Source: UBA6522 sp965221035
GTDB taxonomy: Bacteria; Pseudomonadota; Gammaproteobacteria; Steroidobacterales; Rariloculaceae
Length of the DNA stretch: 64,000 nucleotides
Reading direction: 5' to 3'
Assembly: GCA_965221035.1 (NCBI GenBank)
Contig: OZ244860.1
Location: forward strand, 3,472,001 to 3,536,000
Shown: piece by piece, positions 32,853 to 43,000 of the stretch
Position numbering within the stretch: the stretch's first letter is position 1
How the letters are laid out: each line of letters starts with the position of its first letter
Made by a program: the position numbers and the translations under genes
Notes under the pieces: model-generated
Told to the model about the DNA's origin: nothing
Seen by the model: only the letters and a program-made list of their open reading frames with translations
Databases searched by the model: none

Positions 32853-33881
32853 CTAGTGTGCGCCGGAATCGCATTCGATCAGCGCCTTCATGCCGGCAGG
32901 ATTGCCGTCCATGCTGGTGAAGGCGTTGGCGGCGTCGGGCAACGGGTCGATCGACGTGATGAATGGATCAACGTCGATCCTGCCTTCCGCAACCAGCGCA
33001 ATCGCGTTGTCGAAGTCCGCCGCCTCGTAGACGCGGGCGCCGACCATTTCAAGTTCCTTCCAGAAAAAGTGGAACAGATTGACTGTCGGTGCGCTTCCGT
33101 GGATCGCGACCACACAGATTCGGCCCCTGACGGCGGCTATTTCGGTCATGATCTCGACGGTCGCCTGAGCTCCGGCCACTTCGAATACCACGTCCGCTCC
33201 CTTGCCGTCCGTCCACGACGCGACAGCCTTGCGCACGTCGTCCTCCAACGGGTTGATGGTCTCGATGCCGACCTTTCCAGCGAATTCACGCCGAACATCG
33301 CTGATCTCCGAGATCAGCACCTGCGCGCCGGTTCCCCTGGCGACCTGCGCGATGAGCTGGCCAATGGGTCCGCCGCCGAGAATGACCGCCTTCTCGCCGG
33401 GCGACAGCCTAGCGCGGGCAACGTCATGACAGGCAACCGCCAACGGTTCGATCATGGCGCCCTGCCGAAGGCTGATGTCCTTTGGCAGCCGGTGCAGCGT
33501 TCTCGCCTTCACGGTCCAGGAGCTCTGCATGGCGCCGGGCGAGTCGATGCCCATGAAATTGAGGTTGTGGCAAATGTGGCTGTGGCCGGCATCGCAGGCC
33601 GGGCAAGCGCCACAGTGATCGAGCGGTCGGACGACCACCCGGTCGCCCGGGGCAAACGTCTTGACGTCAGCACCGACCTCGGCCACGACACCGGCCATCT
33701 CGTGTCCGATGACCTGGGGCGGGCCAACGCGGGGGTCCATGGCGCCGTGGTAGATGTGCAGGTCGGTGCCGCAAATTCCGACGAACCCCACGTCCAGCCT
33801 CACTTCGTCGGCAGAGGGCGCCAAGGTGGCCCCGGGGACGACCCGGAAGGACCTGTCGCCGACGTACTGTACGGCCGTCAC
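32853..33881 (-). CDS. Zinc-dependent medium-chain alcohol dehydrogenase (2-keto-3-deoxy-L-galactonate 5-dehydrogenase candidate)
   Basis: A 342-aa MDR enzyme. The catalytic zinc site is visible in GICGTDLHIYHG and PQVIGHEMAGVV. The structural zinc cysteines are in DHCGACPACDAGHSHIC, and the NAD-binding glycines are in VILGGGPIGQL. The start is chosen as GTG 33881 because GAGGG lies 7 nt upstream and the GH50 stop is just before it; the frame is open to 33938. The family includes threonine, sorbitol and galactitol dehydrogenases. Coupled to a KduD-like SDR and an agarase, it fits oxidation of L-KDGal to the 2,5-diketo acid, as described for agar degraders (inference). Confidence 0.88.
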   Translation of the reverse strand: MTAVQYVGDRSFRVVPGATLAPSADEVRLDVGFVGICGTDLHIYHGAMDPRVGPPQVIGHEMAGVVAEVGADVKTFAPGDRVVVRPLDHCGACPACDAGHSHICHNLNFMGIDSPGAMQSSWTVKARTLHRLPKDISLRQGAMIEPLAVACHDVARARLSPGEKAVILGGGPIGQLIAQVARGTGAQVLISEISDVRREFAGKVGIETINPLEDDVRKAVASWTDGKGADVVFEVAGAQATVEIMTEIAAVRGRICVVAIHGSAPTVNLFHFFWKELEMVGARVYEAADFDNAIALVAEGRIDVDPFITSIDPLPDAANAFTSMDGNPAGMKALIECDSGAH

Positions 33882-33897
33882 GGCTGTACCCTCTGAA

Positions 33898-36228
33898 TCA
33901 CTGGGTCTGCCCGCCAATGCTGCCGAAACGGCGTCCATACAACCCGCTGTTCAGCGCCAGGGCGGCGTCGACCATTTCCTGGTACGGGGTATCGGTGATC
34001 GATACGAAGCCGACGTTGTAGTTTTCCCCGTCCCAGGCACGCCCGGACGCCGGCGAGTCCGTGTACTGGAACCAATGGGCACCTACAAACCATGGATTGT
34101 CGATGACTCCGTGCATGTACTCGGTGTACCGCTTCGCACGCTCCGCCTGACCGGCCGTGGAGACGATTCCAGGGTGGAACATGCCCACGTCCAGCGCGCC
34201 GAAATGAAATTCGCCGATGATGCTGGGCATGTCGACTTCCGCCAGAAAGTCCCAATGGCCCGCGGCCAGTCCTTCAGTATAGAGGTTGTAGCTCACCACA
34301 TCGACGTGTTCGGCCGCCGCTCGAACGAGTTCCGGCGTCATACCCCAGTCCGCGAAGCGCGAACCGAGAAACAGGTGGTCTGGAAGGACCCGGTCCAATT
34401 CACGGCTGATGATTTCGAAGTACCTTTCCCCCAACGAATAGAGCAGGTTTCCGTAGTCGTCCAGCGCGGCGTCGTTTGGCTCCGAGTCCGAAACGAACGA
34501 TCTGGAGAACGCCTGCCACGACTCGACCTCCGAACCCCAGGCTTCGTTGAGCGCCTCGATGGTCTGGTATTTGCTTCTCAGCTGGTCCACGAAGGCGCTC
34601 TTAGCCGGACTCTCGCCGGCATCCCTGGTCAACGTATGAACCACCAGACCGTAGTGGGCCGCAACGCTGGTGGTGTTGCCCCAGCTCAATTCGTTTTCGA
34701 TGAATACTCCGATACACCACGGATCGCCGTCGACATCCGCGGCCACCTGCTCCACTGTGCGCCGCACGCTGTCGACAAACATGGGGTCGAACGGATCGTG
34801 CAGCGGCCCCCAATAGTCGGAGCCACTGCTGACCCGCGCATGGTCTCCCAGAATCCAGCCATGGGCGACGTAGGGCAGCCTTCCGTTGCGGAAAAACGCG
34901 GGGTCGGTCCAGTTGCCGAAGCTGGTGAATCCCCATGCGATGAATCGGGTCACCGTGACGTTCAGCCAGTGCTCGAAGTAGCCGGGACCGTACTTGCGTT
35001 CCAGATTGGCCGGGTAGAAGCTGAACGATTCGCCCTGCGCCAACGCGCCCGTGTGAACATCCGTTCGGTATCCGTAATGCCCGGCCAGGGGTTCGTCGTA
35101 TTCGGGCAGCCACTGGAACAGGTTTCGCCTCAAGGTCGAGGCGACGAATCGGCCTTGACGTGCGCTGGACGGGGTTGCGCCAGCGGCGATGGAATGCACG
35201 GGCAGGTTCCTGTCGCGCGCTTCGGTTTCGGTCGGATCGCGGAAGTCGATGCCCGTCATCGTCGCCGCATTCGCCATCCTGACGTTCGCCAGACCGTGGG
35301 AAAAGAAGAGGTAGCCTTCGGGATCGACCAGGGTCCACTTGCCGTCGACCTTTTGCGTTCTGAAGTAGCCTGTGCCTTCCAGCTGCGGGCCGTTCGCCCA
35401 CCCGCCATAGGTGGAGCGGTCCGGGAGGGGAGATGAGTCGGCAAGCGCGGTCAGTTCGACGGCGGCCACTTCCTTGAGATGTTCCAGGGACCGGGTCTTT
35501 CCGGGCCAGTCCTTGTGTGCGTATTGGCCGAACTCGTCGATGATGCCTGTCAGCCCTTCCGGGTCCGGTTCGCCGGTGTCGACGAGCCGCACGTTGTCCA
35601 CCACCACGACCCGGTCGTTGAGGATGCTCTTCACCGCGAGTTCGATTTCGGTGAGCCGGTCGACGTCGAGCGTCTTGTTGTTCCAGGCCCAGGTCATCGG
35701 TTTCAGCGGGCCGGGGTAGCGGTTCGGCACGTCCCGCAACCCCGTTTCGATGCCGAGCGATTCCTGGGTCAGTTCAAAGAAGTAGGAATTGACCGCGCCG
35801 GGCGCCACGTTGATCATTCGCGTGCCTCCGCTGGTCGCGTCGCGGAACGTGACGTACATGTGCACCGACTCCGTTCCCGGGGTGTAGAAGTCCATTGCGA
35901 TGGCGAGGTTTTCACCGAGACCGCCCCAGCCGTCGGTATCGTCGAACGGGAGTGTCACTGCGGACTGGTAGCTGGACGCCGGAAAATCGATCCGGACGGC
36001 GTCTTCCGACAACATCGGGGCGGTACCGTTGTTGGCGGACAGCATCGCACCGTAGGCTGCGAACGCGTTGCCAATGGCTTGAACGGTGCGGTAAGGCGAG
36101 GCGGCCGCAGGGGTTTCCGCCTGATTCTGACCGCGGGCAGGATCGGTAGCGAACAACGCGGTGGCAAGGGACAGGACAATTGTGGCCGCGAATCTTGTTG
36201 CAACTGCTGTGTAAATCGAATTCGTCAC
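33898..36228 (-). CDS. GH50 beta-agarase (copy 2)
   Basis: A 776-aa exported enzyme. GTG 36228 begins a signal peptide (MTNSIYTAVATRFAATIVLS...). An upstream extension of the frame lacks such features. An N-terminal jelly-roll module (about 60-215) precedes the GH50 barrel: FRTQKVDGKWTLVDPEGYLFF, acid/base Glu513 in FIENELSWG, FLGSRFADWGM, nucleophile Glu673 in IGEFHFGALDVGMFHPG, and ASGRAWDGENYNVGF. The 160-residue spacing of the two Glu is close to that of the well-studied GH50 exo-agarase Aga50D (E534/E695). It is the first gene of an operon with the zinc dehydrogenase and SDR, behind the operators at 36292-36318. Confidence 0.93.
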   Translation of the reverse strand: MTNSIYTAVATRFAATIVLSLATALFATDPARGQNQAETPAAASPYRTVQAIGNAFAAYGAMLSANNGTAPMLSEDAVRIDFPASSYQSAVTLPFDDTDGWGGLGENLAIAMDFYTPGTESVHMYVTFRDATSGGTRMINVAPGAVNSYFFELTQESLGIETGLRDVPNRYPGPLKPMTWAWNNKTLDVDRLTEIELAVKSILNDRVVVVDNVRLVDTGEPDPEGLTGIIDEFGQYAHKDWPGKTRSLEHLKEVAAVELTALADSSPLPDRSTYGGWANGPQLEGTGYFRTQKVDGKWTLVDPEGYLFFSHGLANVRMANAATMTGIDFRDPTETEARDRNLPVHSIAAGATPSSARQGRFVASTLRRNLFQWLPEYDEPLAGHYGYRTDVHTGALAQGESFSFYPANLERKYGPGYFEHWLNVTVTRFIAWGFTSFGNWTDPAFFRNGRLPYVAHGWILGDHARVSSGSDYWGPLHDPFDPMFVDSVRRTVEQVAADVDGDPWCIGVFIENELSWGNTTSVAAHYGLVVHTLTRDAGESPAKSAFVDQLRSKYQTIEALNEAWGSEVESWQAFSRSFVSDSEPNDAALDDYGNLLYSLGERYFEIISRELDRVLPDHLFLGSRFADWGMTPELVRAAAEHVDVVSYNLYTEGLAAGHWDFLAEVDMPSIIGEFHFGALDVGMFHPGIVSTAGQAERAKRYTEYMHGVIDNPWFVGAHWFQYTDSPASGRAWDGENYNVGFVSITDTPYQEMVDAALALNSGLYGRRFGSIGGQTQ

Positions 36229-36291
36229 TTGCCTGTCCTCATCAAGGTTGCCCTGGCAATCGCGCATGGAAATCGAGCTTTGCCTTGCACG

Positions 36292-36318
36292 ATTGTTAAC
36301 ATGCATATTGTTGACAAT
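36292..36318. promoter_or_regulatory. Operator palindrome ATTGTTGACAAT (copy 4) with adjacent half-copy
   Basis: The exact motif is at 36307-36318. A related ATTGTTAACATG is at 36292-36303, 15 bp away. A TAGAAT hexamer on the minus strand (36326-36331) lies just upstream relative to the GH50 operon. The pair could allow cooperative binding of two dimers. Confidence 0.7.
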
Positions 36319-36523
36319 GCTTGAGATTCTAAGTGAATGTCCGCCAATTGGCCAGACAGCCGCGTCACCCTGATGACACCCTCTGCGCCCCTTCGGTCCT
36401 GTCGTAACGCTGTTTCGGTCGAACCTGGACTGCCTCGTGTGGTCCGGTCGGTCAGGTAGTGCCCTGGCACCGTTTTCTGTATTCTCGACGCGCTTACGGC
36501 AACGAAAAATACAGGAGCCGATA

Positions 36524-37258
36524 GTGGCCAATTTCGAGATCCTGCAAAGCGACAAGCACAGGAGTCTGCGCGTGCTGACAGGGCGCGGGGCCCAATACGG
36601 CGAGAACATTCCATTCGTTCCGGTGGTTGTCGGCGAACTCCTCAAACTGGCCGTAAACTATCCGATATGCCTCATGAACTCGGGTGAGTCCGACCGGCTT
36701 CGACCCTATGCCCTGCTTGGTTTCGAGCCGGGAGAAAACCTGTTCCTTGATGGTGATCGCTGGGACGCGTCCTATCTGCCGGTCCATGTGAGCCGACAGC
36801 CATTCATGGTCGGATTCCCCGACGACGGCACGACCGCGACACCGGAAAATGCGGTCATCATGATCGACATGGACAGTCCTCGCGTACAGGAAGCCGAGGG
36901 CGAAGCGTTATTCGACGAGGACGGTTCCCATACGCCCTATCTGAAGGGAATCGGCGAATCCCTGGGACGACTCATCAATGCGGAGCAAGCGACCAAGGCT
37001 TTCGTCGACGCGTTGGAATCCGCAGATCTGATCAAACCGGCGGAGTTGAGCATTACGTTGCGCAGCGGTGAACAGCGCGGATTCGAAGGCCTGTTCACCG
37101 TCGACGAGAAGAAGCTGGCCGAGCTGACCGGTGACGAACTGGAGAGTCTGCACAAACGCGGCCTCCTGCAAGCGAGCTACGTGTTGCTGACGTCCGTCGG
37201 CAACCTGCAAAAGATGGTCCGCCGAAAGGGCGATCGGCTGGTCGCAGAGAGCGGCTAG
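36524..37258 (+). CDS. SapC family protein
   Basis: A 244-aa soluble protein. GTG 36524 follows AGGAG at 7 nt and starts VANFEILQSDKHRSLRV. The features GENIPFVPVVVGELLKLAVNYPI, then PYALLGFEPGENLFLD and a YLPVHVSRQPFMVGF segment, match the SapC family named after a Campylobacter S-layer locus. In gammaproteobacteria and caulobacters, SapC genes recur beside TonB receptors, tryptophan-halogenase-like proteins and sugar loci; their biochemical role is unknown. It is encoded alone on the plus strand between two minus-strand GH50 genes and is convergent with copy 3. Confidence 0.85.
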   Translation: MANFEILQSDKHRSLRVLTGRGAQYGENIPFVPVVVGELLKLAVNYPICLMNSGESDRLRPYALLGFEPGENLFLDGDRWDASYLPVHVSRQPFMVGFPDDGTTATPENAVIMIDMDSPRVQEAEGEALFDEDGSHTPYLKGIGESLGRLINAEQATKAFVDALESADLIKPAELSITLRSGEQRGFEGLFTVDEKKLAELTGDELESLHKRGLLQASYVLLTSVGNLQKMVRRKGDRLVAESG

Positions 37259-37283
37259 CGTTTCGTACCGATGCGTTCTCCCA

Positions 37284-39647
37284 TCAATTGCCGAAGCGTC
37301 TTGTGTACAACTCGCTGTGCAGTTCCACCGCCGCTTCGACCATCGGCGCATAGGGCACGTCCGCAACGCTGACGAATCCGACGTTGTAGTTCTCGCCATC
37401 GATTGCGCGGCCCGTGATCGGCGAGTCGATGTACTGGAACCAATGGGCGCCCACGAAATACGGGTTGTCGATGACCGAGTGCATGTACTCCTTGTACATG
37501 CGGGCTCGATCTTCCTGGTCGGCCGCATGCAGCAATCCCGGGTGAAAGAGCCCGGAGTCGCTGGCACCAAAGTGGAACTCGCCGATGATCGATGGCATGT
37601 CCAGGTCGGCCAGGAAGCCCCAGGTCTCGGGGTGCATGCCTTCCTTGTAGAGGTTGTAGCTGACGACATCGACGTATTGTGCGGCCGCGCGGACAACTTC
37701 CGGCGGCATGCCCCAATCGGCGAATCGGGAGCCCAGATACATGTGGTTCGGCATATGGGTCTTGACAGCGTTGCGTACTACCGAGAAGTACTGGTCGGCG
37801 TAGGCGAAGAGCATGGCTGAGTAGTCCTGCTCCTGGGCGGCGGAAATGAGGTCGGAATCGATACCGGCGTCGAATTCATCCCAACTGGCGATCGACGTGC
37901 CCCAGGAATTGTTGAGCACCTCGATGGTTTCGTATTTCGCGCGCATCATGTCGGTGAATACGCGCTTGGTTGGCACATCGCTGCCGCTTCGACGCAAGGT
38001 ATGAAGCACGATGCCGAGTTGAGCTTCCCTGGTTTCCGAGCGGCCGAAACTCTTTTCATTGTCGATGAACACCCCGACCGCCCACGGGCTGCCCTGAACT
38101 TCATCGGCAACCTGTTGCGCAGTGATCAGGGCGCGTTCCTCAAAAACCGGGTCGAACACGTCCGGCAGTGGCGCCCAGAAGTCGTTGCCGCTCGATACCG
38201 TCTTGAAGTCGCCGATAATCCAGCCGTTCGCGAAGAACGGAATCCGCTGCTGGTCGTAGTATTGCGGGTCGGTCCAGTTGCCCAATGAGGTGAATCCCCA
38301 GTTGAGCATGCGATTCACGGTGACTTCCTCCCACGCGTCGAGGTAGGAGAAGGGCGCCTCCTCACCGTATTTTCTTTCCAGATTGGCGCTGTAGAAGCTG
38401 TAGGTCTCGCCCTTGTCCAGCGGGCCCGAATGCGACTCGCGACGATAACCATAATGATTGCCAAGCGCGTCGTCGTATTCCGGCAGCCATTCGAACATCT
38501 TCGCACGCATCTCGGAAACCAGGTGCCGGGTGGGAATGGCTTCGGCGGATACGGGGTTCAACCCCATGGAGTCTTCGGGCGTCGTATCGTCGGCTGTGCG
38601 TTGCTCGACCCGGTCTTCGTCGAAATCGTAGCCCGTCATCGTGGTCGAGTTGGCCAGACGTATGATGTCCAGGCCCGTTGCGAAATAGAGGTAGCCCTCC
38701 GGGTCGACCAGCGCCCATTTTCCGTCCACCTTTTCGGTGCGGAAAAATCCGGTCCCTTCGAGTCGGGGCCCGTCCATCCAGCCGCCGAACCGTGAGCGGT
38801 CGGGCATGGGCGCACCGCCTGCAAGCGATTCGAGCTCCGCGTCCCGTTGGGCGATCAACTCTTCGTCCGAGTGGATCTTGCCCGCGAACTCCGCCTTCGC
38901 ATTCTGCCCGTACTGGTCGACGATGCCTTCCAGGAAAGCCTCGTTCATCGGCGGGTTCGCGATCAGGCGCACATTGTCCAGTGTCACCTCCTTGTCGCGC
39001 AGCGCGCTGTCCACGGTGAGGCCGATGCGGGTGATGCCGCTCAGGTTGAGGTTTTTCGCGCCCCACATGGAGACGAACTGAATGTCGTCGCTGTCCCAGG
39101 TCGGCGGGTTCGAACGAAGGCCGGACTGGAAATTCAATTCGACGTTCGGGGCGCCGTCCGGACTGCCCAGGTCATGGCCATGCAGTTTCGAGTAGAAGGT
39201 CCTGGCGCCGCCGACCGGAATGGCGACACTGCGCGTTGTCGTATTCCCGTCGATATCCGAGACATCGAGCTTGACCTGCGTGGAGGCCTCGCCTCGATTG
39301 GCAATATCCAGCGCCAGGCTGAAATCTTCGTACTGGCTCCAGTCCCATGGCGTTTCGGGTTGAAGTGCGAATCCCGCAAACCGATTCGCCTGCGACCGCA
39401 TTCTGACGACAAGCGCCTGGCTGCCGTCGGTCGCATCGGTGCCGGTGAGTTCGGCGGAGGCGTTGATGAGGGTTACCTCGTCGGGTATTGCGCCGGCCTC
39501 GAAGTCGTAGAGAACCGTGATGTCCCCACTATCCGCCGCCGGCATGTCCTGTTCCCGGTTGCCGAGATCACAACCAGCGGCGGCGCCGATACCAGAGGCC
39601 AACACGAGCGCGCGCATGAGTTCATTGAGTCGGTTTGGGTAGGGCAT
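37284..39647 (-). CDS. GH50 beta-agarase, lipoprotein (copy 3)
   Basis: A 787-aa lipoprotein with lipobox AAGC (Cys 26). The jelly-roll N-terminal module (about 40-230) is followed by the GH50 barrel: FFRTEKVDGKWALVDPEGYLYF, acid/base Glu531 in FIDNEKSFG, YLGSRFADWGM, nucleophile Glu690 in IGEFHFGASDSGLFHPG, and SPITGRAIDGENYNVGF. Its domain order is the same as in copy 2, but it is membrane-anchored, so the two may act at different places (surface or outer-membrane periplasmic face versus free periplasm). It is divergent from the large TonB receptor; the shared gap holds an operator and a promoter. Confidence 0.93.
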   Translation of the reverse strand: MPYPNRLNELMRALVLASGIGAAAGCDLGNREQDMPAADSGDITVLYDFEAGAIPDEVTLINASAELTGTDATDGSQALVVRMRSQANRFAGFALQPETPWDWSQYEDFSLALDIANRGEASTQVKLDVSDIDGNTTTRSVAIPVGGARTFYSKLHGHDLGSPDGAPNVELNFQSGLRSNPPTWDSDDIQFVSMWGAKNLNLSGITRIGLTVDSALRDKEVTLDNVRLIANPPMNEAFLEGIVDQYGQNAKAEFAGKIHSDEELIAQRDAELESLAGGAPMPDRSRFGGWMDGPRLEGTGFFRTEKVDGKWALVDPEGYLYFATGLDIIRLANSTTMTGYDFDEDRVEQRTADDTTPEDSMGLNPVSAEAIPTRHLVSEMRAKMFEWLPEYDDALGNHYGYRRESHSGPLDKGETYSFYSANLERKYGEEAPFSYLDAWEEVTVNRMLNWGFTSLGNWTDPQYYDQQRIPFFANGWIIGDFKTVSSGNDFWAPLPDVFDPVFEERALITAQQVADEVQGSPWAVGVFIDNEKSFGRSETREAQLGIVLHTLRRSGSDVPTKRVFTDMMRAKYETIEVLNNSWGTSIASWDEFDAGIDSDLISAAQEQDYSAMLFAYADQYFSVVRNAVKTHMPNHMYLGSRFADWGMPPEVVRAAAQYVDVVSYNLYKEGMHPETWGFLADLDMPSIIGEFHFGASDSGLFHPGLLHAADQEDRARMYKEYMHSVIDNPYFVGAHWFQYIDSPITGRAIDGENYNVGFVSVADVPYAPMVEAAVELHSELYTRRFGN

Positions 39648-39833
39648 GTCCAGGTTCCTCGCTGGAGTTTCGCTTGCGGATGAACTGCCGGCTCATCGAC
39701 TCTCCGGATACCGGTGTCGCTGAGCGCCAAGCAAGTATAAGCACATTTCGCAACCAAAATGCGACACCTGCCTCCGTCGTGCTCAGTGCGAATTTGTGCC
39801 TGTTGCAGATACCCCACGGATTGAAATCAGTTA

Positions 39834-39866
39834 ATTGTTGACAATCTGCGGGACCTAAATTAATCT
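39834..39866 (+). promoter_or_regulatory. Operator palindrome ATTGTTGACAAT (copy 5) with promoter of the TonB receptor
   Basis: The exact motif at 39834-39845 contains the -35 TTGACA (39838-39843). A TAATCT -10 follows after 17 nt (39861-39866). The rest of the 39648-40002 gap is the leader of the receptor gene and the upstream region of GH50 copy 3; nothing else was recognised in it. Confidence 0.7.
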
Positions 39867-40002
39867 CCGGGAACGAGCATCGGGGAACCGCAACCGCGTC
39901 TGGCGGACGTTACGAAGGTACGGTAATAATTGGTTGAATTGCCTGAATAAACCGACTTAAGGGTACATTTCGATGAACACTACTCGTGGGAGGAATCCAC
40001 AC

Positions 40003-43000
40003 ATGTCACGCATATCGAAGAGCAAGCTCCTGTCTGCGGCTTCTGCGGTCACGATCGGAGCGTTCGCCGCGTCGGCCAGCCAGGCGCAGGAAGCGGAGGC
40101 CAATGCGGATGAAGAGGTACTCGAAGAGATAGTGGTCACTGGTATCCGCTACAGTCTCGCGACGTCCATCTCGGACAAGCGCAACGCCGACCAGATCGTT
40201 GATACGATTACCGCCGAAGACATTGGCAGGTCGACCGACCAGAATATCGCCGAAGCCCTGAATCGAATTTCGGGCGTCAGTATCACGGAGCAGGCGGGCG
40301 AAGGCGCATTCGTTTCGATTCGTGGCGCCAGCCCGGACCAGACGGTCGTTACCCTGAACGGAACCACCTTGGGTACGACCGAATTTTCGCAAGCGGTCAA
40401 CCTGTCCAGTTTTTCGTCGGATATCCTGGCGAAGATCGAAGTCATCAAGACGCCTTCCGCGGACGATGAAGAGGGTTCTCTGGGCGGGCTGGTCAATCTC
40501 ATTACCCGGAATCCGCTGGATCTCACAGCCGATGTCCGCACATTCACCATGCAGGGGCGCTCGAACGAGCAGAACAGCACCGAGAAGGATTTCGATAGCC
40601 CGCTACCGGAAGACTACAAGATTTCCGCCATGGCCTCGGAAAAATTCCTGGATGACCGTTTCGGCGTCATCCTGTCACTCGTCGATGAAAAGAATCCGTA
40701 CCGCCAGGACTTCACCGAGGGCCACAATTTCGACGCCGCCCGATCATTCAACGCTCAGGACCTGGACGGCAACGTGTACCAGGCGGACGGCTATGGCGAT
40801 CCATCACTCTGGGGGATCGCCGCGCGACAGACGGTATACGGAGTCCGTGAGGGGCAGCGTGACCGGCAGGCGCTCGACCTTGCCGCGCAGTGGCAGGCCG
40901 CTGACACGACCAGCATCACGGCCAATGTGAACTTCGGGCGTCAGCAGCTCGAATACACGATGCACCAGATCACCGTGCGGAACAACGACCAGACCCGCGA
41001 TCCGAATTTCAATACGGTAGGCGCTCCCTATCGCGGTGGAGACGGGTTTCGCGATGGCATGCCCACGCCCTTCCAGGATCCTTCTGACTGGATGATTCTG
41101 GATGCGGATACACGAACCTGGGTGAAGACTCTTCGGCGATTCGATACCAGCGACGTCAATGCGTCGTCCGACATCTTCGAGAACGAGAACTTCATGGGTT
41201 CACTGGAATTCGAGCAGGATCTGTTCGGAAGCCTGTTCCTGAATTTCGGAGGCAGCGTCCAGAAGTCGGAGCAGATTCCGGATCAGCGTCTGTATGTGAA
41301 TCTCCAGTCGGCTCGCGAGAATGGCGCCATCCTTCGATTCGATTTACCGCCGGAGCAGCTGGAACCCGCCGGCATTGATTGTCTTTCGGGCGTGTGTGTG
41401 CCCGTCACGGGGCAATCGCCGGTCAGCCTGGGCACCATCATCGGTCCCCCTTCCGCCGAAGACATCGCGTTTTACCAAGCCAACGGCATCACGGGAACGG
41501 TCGGACAGCCGATCACACTCAGGGGCGACGACAATATTTCGTTTACCGGCAACAACCCCGACGACATTCTGGCGCATTCCGTTGGATTCGTTAACCAGAC
41601 CCTGACCGCCGTGGAGGATTCGAACGAGGTCCTCTTCCTGGATGGCGATCTCGAGTTCGAGAGGTTCGGCGTCAATTCCATTGAGTTCGGTGCGAAATAC
41701 ACCGAACGGGAGAAGTTTGTCGACAACCAGAGCGGCAATGTCGTCAACCGGGACACCGCCGCGTCAGTGGTCAATCCACTGACCGGGGAACCCGTCCTCG
41801 TCGCTACCGCGATCGACCGCGTCCCTGTACTACCCTTCTCTAAGCGTATCGAGCCGAATTCGTTCCTGACCGGAATCGGGCTGGGCGGCAACAACATTGC
41901 CGACGGTTTTTCTTCTGTCGATCCCGTTGCAATTTTCGACCTCATTGCGGCGGACGAGGGGATTGCCATCAGCATTGACGACACTGAGACACGTTCTGCG
42001 AAGTTTGAAAACCTGGCATTGTATTTGAAGGCCAACTTCTCGTTCATGGATGACCGGCTGACCGGCAACGCGGGTCTTCGGTGGGTCGAGACCGAAGTCG
42101 AAACGGCGGGGTCTGCTGGCATTCGCGCGTTCAACGAGTCCTTTGGACGCAACCAGCGGATATACGATCTCAGAAACCTGCGAAGCCTCATGGATGCGTC
42201 ACAGCCTGCCTGCCCGGCAATCCCTTTCCAGGAAGGAGAGGTGGCGTACGGCGATGCCGCTCGTTACGCGCGCATTGATGGCCTGGGTATCGATACCAAG
42301 GGCACGGCAACATTCAATGACGACACGCCCCTGCCGGATTCCCGGCCCTGTCACGAGCCGTTCCTGCTGGACGTGGCCAACTTGCGGGCACTGGGCTACT
42401 TCCCGCAGGACCTGCGTCGCTACAACAATATCTTCTGGACCAACAACGACATCTTTTCCGGTGGCTATCAGACGACGGACCCGGGCGGAACGAGTCTGGC
42501 GCCAGGGACCGACAACACGATTCGTGCTTTCGCTACGGCGGGGTCCCACAAGTACGACGCGCTCCTGCCTAGCGTGAACCTCAACTACCTGCTGAACGAC
42601 GAAATGATCGTCCGGGTTGCGGCGTCCCAGACCATGACGCGGCCGCCGATCGATTCCATACGGCCCGGGTTCAGTATCGGCGAGGGCGGTTGGGGCAACC
42701 CGGCCACGCGTGTGAACGGAATCGGCTTGTTCAATACCGAGCTCGACCCGTTGACATCGGTTAACCTCGACCTGTCGTTCGAGTGGTATTTCGATGAGGA
42801 TGCATTGGTTTCGGTCGGCCTGTTCCGCAAGGACATCGACGACCTGATCGAAAACGAAACGCAGCGGGTCTATCTGCGCGATGTGAAAACGGAGGTGCAG
42901 AACGGCGAAGAGGTTGCGTTTGAAGGCCTCTTGCTGGACGAGAACTCCATTACCATCGACAACTGCTACGCCGAGATATTGGGTGAGTGGCAGTACGGAT

